Positions 59,846 to 64,000 of a stretch of 64,000 nucleotides of DNA are shown here, piece after piece. The notes beneath the pieces were generated by a model. The model did no database searches, was not told the DNA's origin, and saw only the letters and a list, made by a program, of their open reading frames with translations. How positions within the stretch are numbered: the stretch's first letter is position 1; each line of letters opens with the position of its first letter. A program made the position numbers and the translations under genes. The DNA is from Bradyrhizobium barranii subsp. apii (GTDB lineage Bacteria > Pseudomonadota > Alphaproteobacteria > Rhizobiales > Xanthobacteraceae). The stretch is taken from positions 7,066,501 through 7,130,500 of the forward strand of contig NZ_CP096255.1 in NCBI RefSeq assembly GCF_011516635.5, written 5' to 3'.

Positions 59846-61609
59846 TTACGCGGCGAACTTCGCCAGCCGGCTCATCTCCTGCGTCACCAGCTCACGGTAG
59901 GGGCCGTGGCCCTGCATCAAGCGGTCGGGCGCGCCGTCCTCGATGATCTTGCCATTCTTCAGCACCAGGACGCGATCGAAATTGCGCAGCGTCGCCAGCC
60001 GGTGCGCGATCGCGATCACGGTGCGGCCGCGCATCAGGCGCGACAGCGCCTCGCGGATCGCCTCCTCGGATTCGCTGTCGAGCGCGGCGGTGGCCTCGTC
60101 CAGCAGCAGGATCGGCGCGTCCTTCAGGAAGGCCCGCGCGATCGCGATGCGCTGGCGCTGGCCGCCGGACATTTTCACGCCGCGGTCGCCGACCATGGTG
60201 TCGAGACCTTCCGGCAGGCTATCGATGAAATCGCAGCGCGCCGCGATCGCCGCGCGCAGCACCTCGTCGTCGGTCGCGTTCGGACGGCCGTAGCGGATAT
60301 TCTCGCGGATGGAGCGGTGGAACAGCGAGATATCCTGCGGCACGACCGAGATGGCCTCACGCAGGCTCAACTGGGTCACCTTGGAAATATCCTGGCCATC
60401 GACGGTCACGCTGCCTTCGTCGACATCGTAGAACCGCTGCAGCAACGTGAACAGGGTCGATTTCCCTCCGCCCGACTGGCCGACCAGGCCGACGCGCTGG
60501 CCGGGCTGAAGCCGCAGGCTGAACCGTTCAAAGATCTTCTCGCCTCCGGGATACCCGAAGGTGACGTTGTTGTACGCGATCGCGGCGCCGCTCTTCATCA
60601 GCGGCTCAGCCTCGGGATGATCGCGCAATTCATGCGGCACGAGCAAGGTCGCGATCGCCTCGGTCAGGCGCGCGACGTGCTGGGTGACATCGACCAGCGC
60701 CACCGCGAGGTCGCGCGTCGCATTGAGGATGGAGAGGCCGAGCGTACAGACCAGCACGACATCGCCGGTGGTCGCCTCGCCCTGCTGCCAGAGCGTGATC
60801 GCCCAGGCCATCAGCGCAACCGTCAGGACGACCGTCACGCCGGCATGCGTGAGCCGCAGCTTTTCCAGATAACGCAGGCTACGGCCGCGCGCGGTCAGTT
60901 CCCGGTTCACCGTCGCGTCGAACCGCTCGTGCTCATGGCCGATGCCGCAGAAGGCGCGGACCAGCGGCATGTTGCTGATGACGTCGATCATCTCGCCGTC
61001 GACGACGGCGGCCTTGTCGGCAAAGTCGTCATGCAGCGGTTTGCCGGCTGCGGCCAAATGGAACATCGCTATCACCATACCGCCCGCGACCACGATCAGG
61101 CCGAGTGCCATATAGGGACTGACGGTTCCAATCAGACCGATGGCCGCAATTGTGGCAATGCACGGCGGCAACACATTCCAGACGAACATGTTCTCGACCG
61201 TGAACACCGCGTTCGAGGTCGCGGTGATACGGCTCGTCAGCATGCCCGGCATGCGATCCGAGAAATAGCTCGGCGCGTGTCCCGTCAGATGACGAAATAT
61301 GTCACGGCGTAAATCGCCCGTGACACGAACGAAGGTGAAGCTCGCGGTCCAGCTCGCGATCCGCCACAGGAAATTATCCGCCGCGATCAGCGACATGAGT
61401 AAAATGAATGCCAGCCATACGCTGCCACCGTGCGAAGTTCCCGCGGACAGGCTGTCGACCAGGGATTTGACGCCGTATTGCGTGCCCACGGAACAGGCAA
61501 CGGCTGCAACGACAGCGGTCAGGATCACGAGATGCGATGCCGGCCGTCGTCGCAGATAGCGCAAGACAAAGGCAAATGGCCTGCGCGCGTAACCAGAAAG
61601 ATGATCCAT
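59846..61609 (-). CDS. ABC exporter, fused permease/ATPase
   Basis: 587 residues from the ATG at 61609 (MDHLSGYARR); an ATG at 61663 would add 18. Six helices span about 30-310, followed by the ATPase with Walker A GQSGGGKST, signature MSGGQRQRIAIARAF, Walker B ILLLDEATAALD and H in AHRLATL. It is of the MsbA/lipid-glucan exporter class and works as a homodimer. It lies between a debranching enzyme and a glycosyltransferase, so a glycan or glycolipid substrate is plausible. Substrate unproven. Confidence 0.85.
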   Translation of the reverse strand: MDHLSGYARRPFAFVLRYLRRRPASHLVILTAVVAAVACSVGTQYGVKSLVDSLSAGTSHGGSVWLAFILLMSLIAADNFLWRIASWTASFTFVRVTGDLRRDIFRHLTGHAPSYFSDRMPGMLTSRITATSNAVFTVENMFVWNVLPPCIATIAAIGLIGTVSPYMALGLIVVAGGMVIAMFHLAAAGKPLHDDFADKAAVVDGEMIDVISNMPLVRAFCGIGHEHERFDATVNRELTARGRSLRYLEKLRLTHAGVTVVLTVALMAWAITLWQQGEATTGDVVLVCTLGLSILNATRDLAVALVDVTQHVARLTEAIATLLVPHELRDHPEAEPLMKSGAAIAYNNVTFGYPGGEKIFERFSLRLQPGQRVGLVGQSGGGKSTLFTLLQRFYDVDEGSVTVDGQDISKVTQLSLREAISVVPQDISLFHRSIRENIRYGRPNATDDEVLRAAIAARCDFIDSLPEGLDTMVGDRGVKMSGGQRQRIAIARAFLKDAPILLLDEATAALDSESEEAIREALSRLMRGRTVIAIAHRLATLRNFDRVLVLKNGKIIEDGAPDRLMQGHGPYRELVTQEMSRLAKFAA

Positions 61610-61881
61610 GTGACTGCGACCCCGTCGTATTGATTTCGATTTTTCTATTAGCCGATTGAACATCGACCGCTTCGCCTCGGTTCCCGGGCCGGGCCATCAC
61701 GACATGCGGATGCGGACGATGTGAGAAGAGGAGATGGCAGCATCGCGGCCGACTGAAGTGTGTCGAAGAAGTAACGTTCGTTGAAGGAACTTCGCAATTG
61801 CGAGAACGTTCCCTCGTCTGGCATGCCGGTGCCGAGACACGGCGGGGGTTTTACTTCCATGATCACAGAGGAGATGGCGAG

Positions 61882-62952
61882 ATGCGCATCGCGCAGGTAG
61901 CTCCGTTGACTGAGGCTGTTCCACCCAAGCTGTATGGCGGCACCGAGCGGGTGGTGCACTGGTTGACGGAGGAGTTGGTTGCCCTTGGACACGATGTCAC
62001 GCTGTTCGCCAGCGGTGACTCGCAGACGTCGGCGAAGCTGGACGCACTTTGGCCGCGGGCGCTTCGCCTCGACGGTTCCGTGCGTGATCCCAACGCGCTG
62101 CATATGGTGCTCCTGGAGCGCGTGCGGCAGAAATGTGACGACGAGGAGTTCGACTTCCTTCACTTCCATCTCGACTACTATCCATGGTCCCTGTTCCACC
62201 GGCAGCCGACCCCGTTCGTGACCACGCTGCACGGCCGGCTCGACCTGCCGGAGCATCAGCCCGTGTTCAACACCTTCTCAAAAATGCCTGTCATCTCGAT
62301 CTCGAACGCGCAGCGCAGGCCGGTGCCGCAGGCGAACTGGGTGACGACGATCCACCACGGCCTGCCGGAGACCTTGCTGACACCGAAGCCGGCGAAGCAG
62401 GAATATCTCGCCGTGCTCGGCCGCATCGCGCCAGAGAAGGGCGTTGACCGCGCCATCAAGATCGCGATGCATTGCGGCATCCCGCTGAAGATCGCGGCCA
62501 AGGTCGATCGCGCCGACCAGGACTATTACGACGAGCTGATCAGGCCGATGATCCAGAACAATCCGCTGGTCGACTTCATCGGCGAGATCGGCGACCACGA
62601 GAAATCGGACTTCCTCAGCGGCGCGCTCGGCCTCCTGCTGCCGATCGACTGGCCGGAGCCGTTCGGCCTCGTGATGATCGAAGCGATGGCCTGCGGCACG
62701 CCGGTCGTCGCCTTCAACCGCGGCTCGGTACCCGAGATCATCGACGAGGGCCTCACCGGCTTCGTGGTCGAGGACATCATCAGCGCCGCCGGCGTCGTCA
62801 AGCGCCTGCCGCAACTCGATCGCGCGGCCATCCGCAAGCAGTTCGAGAAACGCTTCACGTCGCGGCGGATGGCGCTGGATTATCTCGCGGCCTATCGCAG
62901 CCTGACGGAAGCGCAGGCGCCGCGGATCAAGCTGGTGAGCAGCGCGGAGTAG
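61882..62952 (+). CDS. GT4-family glycosyltransferase
   Basis: 356 residues from the ATG at 61882 with GAGGAG upstream. The donor domain has the EX7E pattern in EPFGLVMIEAMACGTPVVAF. The acceptor half begins MRIAQVAPLTEAVPPKLYGG, then TERVVHWLTEELVALGHDVTL. A cytoplasmic retaining glycosyltransferase, divergent from the ABC exporter. Acceptor and sugar are unknown; trehalose- or glucan-related roles are common for this group. Confidence 0.87.
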   Translation: MRIAQVAPLTEAVPPKLYGGTERVVHWLTEELVALGHDVTLFASGDSQTSAKLDALWPRALRLDGSVRDPNALHMVLLERVRQKCDDEEFDFLHFHLDYYPWSLFHRQPTPFVTTLHGRLDLPEHQPVFNTFSKMPVISISNAQRRPVPQANWVTTIHHGLPETLLTPKPAKQEYLAVLGRIAPEKGVDRAIKIAMHCGIPLKIAAKVDRADQDYYDELIRPMIQNNPLVDFIGEIGDHEKSDFLSGALGLLLPIDWPEPFGLVMIEAMACGTPVVAFNRGSVPEIIDEGLTGFVVEDIISAAGVVKRLPQLDRAAIRKQFEKRFTSRRMALDYLAAYRSLTEAQAPRIKLVSSAE

Positions 62953-62981
62953 CGCTTCTACACCGCTGCTAGTCGTATAGT

Positions 62982-63129
62982 GCCCTCTCCCCTTGCGGGA
63001 GAGGGCTGCGAGAACGAGGCGTCACACTCGCTTGGGTGAGGGGTTGCTTCCGCATCGAAAAGCCTCTCTGCGGAAAGAGACCCCTCATCCGGCGCTTCGC
63101 GCCACCTTCTCCCACAAGGGGAGAAGGGA
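62982..63129. repeat. Dispersed intergenic repeat, copy 2
   Basis: Same element as at 50556: GCCCTCTCCC...GGGAGAGGGC, GCTTGGGTGAGGGGTTG, CCCCTCATCCGGCGCTTCG and the final CCTTCTCCC-ACAA-GGGGAGAAGG stem, here without the inserted 30 bp. It sits between convergent genes (GT4 and alkyl sulfatase), where it may act as a two-way terminator. Confidence 0.8.
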
Positions 63130-63178
63130 AGAAAGTCAGACCGGCGCGACGAACGGCAAGGACGAAGAAAGCGTCGCC

Positions 63179-64000
63179 CTAACTCACCACCGCCCGCTTC
63201 GGCTCGACGATCTCGAACATGCGCGGGAATTCGTCCATCAGGCCCATCAGCTCGGCAAGCCGCATCGGGTTGCCCGCGAGCTTGATCTTGCCGGCGGCGA
63301 CCGCTTCCGGAAAGCTCGTCAGTTTCGCGATGACTTCATCGAGCGTTGCGCGCGCGAGCGTGAAACTGGCGTCCGCGCCTTCCGCCTGCACGCCCTCCGT
63401 ATAAGTCAGCGCGCAATTCTCCAGGTTGAGCACGAAGATCTCGCCGGTATCGGAAAAGCTCCAGTTCAGCACGATGTGCTTTCCCTCGGCCTTGGGGCCG
63501 TTGAGCCGAATGCCGAGCACGTCCCAGAGCTGCTCGGTGCGTAGCGCCGCCAGCGTCTCGCGCGGCATCGGCGGACGCGACGGGGTCTTGGGCATGCCCT
63601 GACGCAGTTCCTGCGCGCCGAACAGATAGGCGTTGCGCCAGGTCGAGCTCTCGGCGGCATAACCGAGCTGCTCGAGCGTATCCGCGAGCAACAGACGCGC
63701 CGCTTCATTCTCCGGCTCCGCGAAGACGAGATGGCCGAGCGCCTGCGCGACAAAGCGAAACTCGCCTTTGTCGAAGTCCTTGCGTGCGCGCGCGAGGATG
63801 GCCTCGGCGCCGCCCATGTACTCGACATACTTCTTGCCGGATTCCACCGGCGGCAGCGGATCGAGATTGACCGGGTTGGCATCGTACCAGCCGAGATATT
63901 TCTGGTAGATCGCCTTCACGTTATGCCGGATATGGCCGTAATAACCGCGGCCGTGCCAGGCGCCCTCCAGGCTCTTCGGCAACTGGATCGTCTCGGCGAT
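63179..64000 (-). CDS. Alkyl/aryl-sulfatase, C-terminal part (5' end outside window)
   Basis: 274 C-terminal residues of a metallo-beta-lactamase-fold alkyl sulfatase (SdsA1/BDS1 family), which releases sulfate from alkyl sulfates. Seen are the tail of the catalytic domain (WHGRGYYGHIRHNVKAIYQK, then YLGWYDANPVNLDPLPP), the dimerisation helix bundle (YVEYMGGAEAILARARKDF and LLLADTLEQLGYAAES) and the SCP2-like C-domain (FEIVEPKRAVVS end). The zinc-binding catalytic half lies beyond 64000. The frame is open to the window edge. Confidence 0.9.
   Translation of the reverse strand: MAETIQLPKSLEGAWHGRGYYGHIRHNVKAIYQKYLGWYDANPVNLDPLPPVESGKKYVEYMGGAEAILARARKDFDKGEFRFVAQALGHLVFAEPENEAARLLLADTLEQLGYAAESSTWRNAYLFGAQELRQGMPKTPSRPPMPRETLAALRTEQLWDVLGIRLNGPKAEGKHIVLNWSFSDTGEIFVLNLENCALTYTEGVQAEGADASFTLARATLDEVIAKLTSFPEAVAAGKIKLAGNPMRLAELMGLMDEFPRMFEIVEPKRAVVS

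Noticed and set aside
57084..59900. 938-residue open frame on the plus strand
   Set aside because: It is antisense to the PRC-barrel and debranching genes, has Arg/Ala/His-rich composition typical of mirror frames in high-GC DNA and no motif.
59840..61312. 490-residue open frame on the plus strand
   Set aside because: Antisense to the ABC exporter; no motif of its own.
62993..63544. 183-residue open frame after the GT4 gene
   Set aside because: Its first part is translated repeat sequence and the rest is antisense to the alkyl sulfatase.
1..64000. tRNA, rRNA, CRISPR arrays, insertion sequences or prophage genes
   Set aside because: Looked for cloverleaf arms, spaced direct repeats, transposase and integrase motifs by eye; none was convincing. 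A tRNAscan or ISfinder run would be more reliable.

Overview
The window is high-GC alphaproteobacterial chromosome and almost certainly from Bradyrhizobium. A fixNOQP-fixGHIS block sits beside a usp/CBS pair, fixL-fixJ, a single-domain response regulator and fixK2. On the other side lies nrtABC-narK-bjgb-flp-nasC. This gene content and order match what I recall of the B. diazoefficiens USDA 110 microoxia and nitrate-assimilation regions, read here in reverse. FixL read from a TTG start is 505 residues long, with His200, Arg220 and His291 at the published B. japonicum positions. FixK2 is 232 residues with Cys183. Several intergenic repeats typical of the genus are present. I saw no rRNA, tRNA, insertion sequence, phage gene or CRISPR array.

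Layout. (1) 1-9.0 kb, minus strand: nitrate assimilation, comprising an ABC nitrate importer (nrtABC), nitrate/nitrite permease (narK), single-domain haemoglobin (bjgb), FAD reductase (flp) and nitrate reductase (nasC, cut by the window edge). (2) 9.0-12.2 kb, plus: a formate/nitrite channel followed by a fused PP2C phosphatase/Ser-Thr kinase with a C-terminal membrane anchor. A shared promoter architecture (one dyad, divergent sigma54-like promoters) ties the channel to the nitrate genes. (3) 12.4-31.9 kb: mixed accessory metabolism and signalling. It holds a small secreted protein, an intradiol dioxygenase, a serine hydrolase, a 26-residue membrane peptide, an HWE histidine kinase, an enolase-superfamily enzyme, a TonB siderophore receptor divergent from an OmpR-type two-component pair, CcdA, LysR and XRE regulators, an L,D-transpeptidase, a frameshifted enoyl-CoA hydratase, an ASCH protein, an isopropylmalate-dehydrogenase-like enzyme and a zinc alcohol dehydrogenase. 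(4) 32.1-38.7 kb, minus: a five-gene peptide-type ABC importer and a CaiB/BaiF CoA-transferase. (5) 38.9-42.4 kb: a 3'-truncated glycogen synthase gene, an MpaB-like protein and a patatin. (6) 42.5-55.6 kb: the microaerobic respiration and regulation island. (7) 55.7-64 kb: an MFS transporter with a PRC-barrel protein, a glycogen-debranching-type glucosidase, an ABC exporter, a GT4 glycosyltransferase and the end of an alkyl sulfatase.

How it works together. FixL (haem O2 sensor) and FixJ activate fixK2. FixK2 binds TTGA-N6-TCAA boxes seen upstream of fixN and fixG, and perhaps usp, to switch on the cbb3 oxidase and its assembly genes. The nitrate block imports and reduces nitrate, while haemoglobin and Flp are expected to remove nitric oxide. 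The most notable new observations are the equal-distance dyad/sigma54 layout shared by narK, nrtA and the nitrite-channel gene; a tandem 11-bp repeat array between the TonB receptor and its neighbouring two-component system; a three-hairpin small-RNA candidate; and a glgA whose reading frame continues antisense through the next gene.
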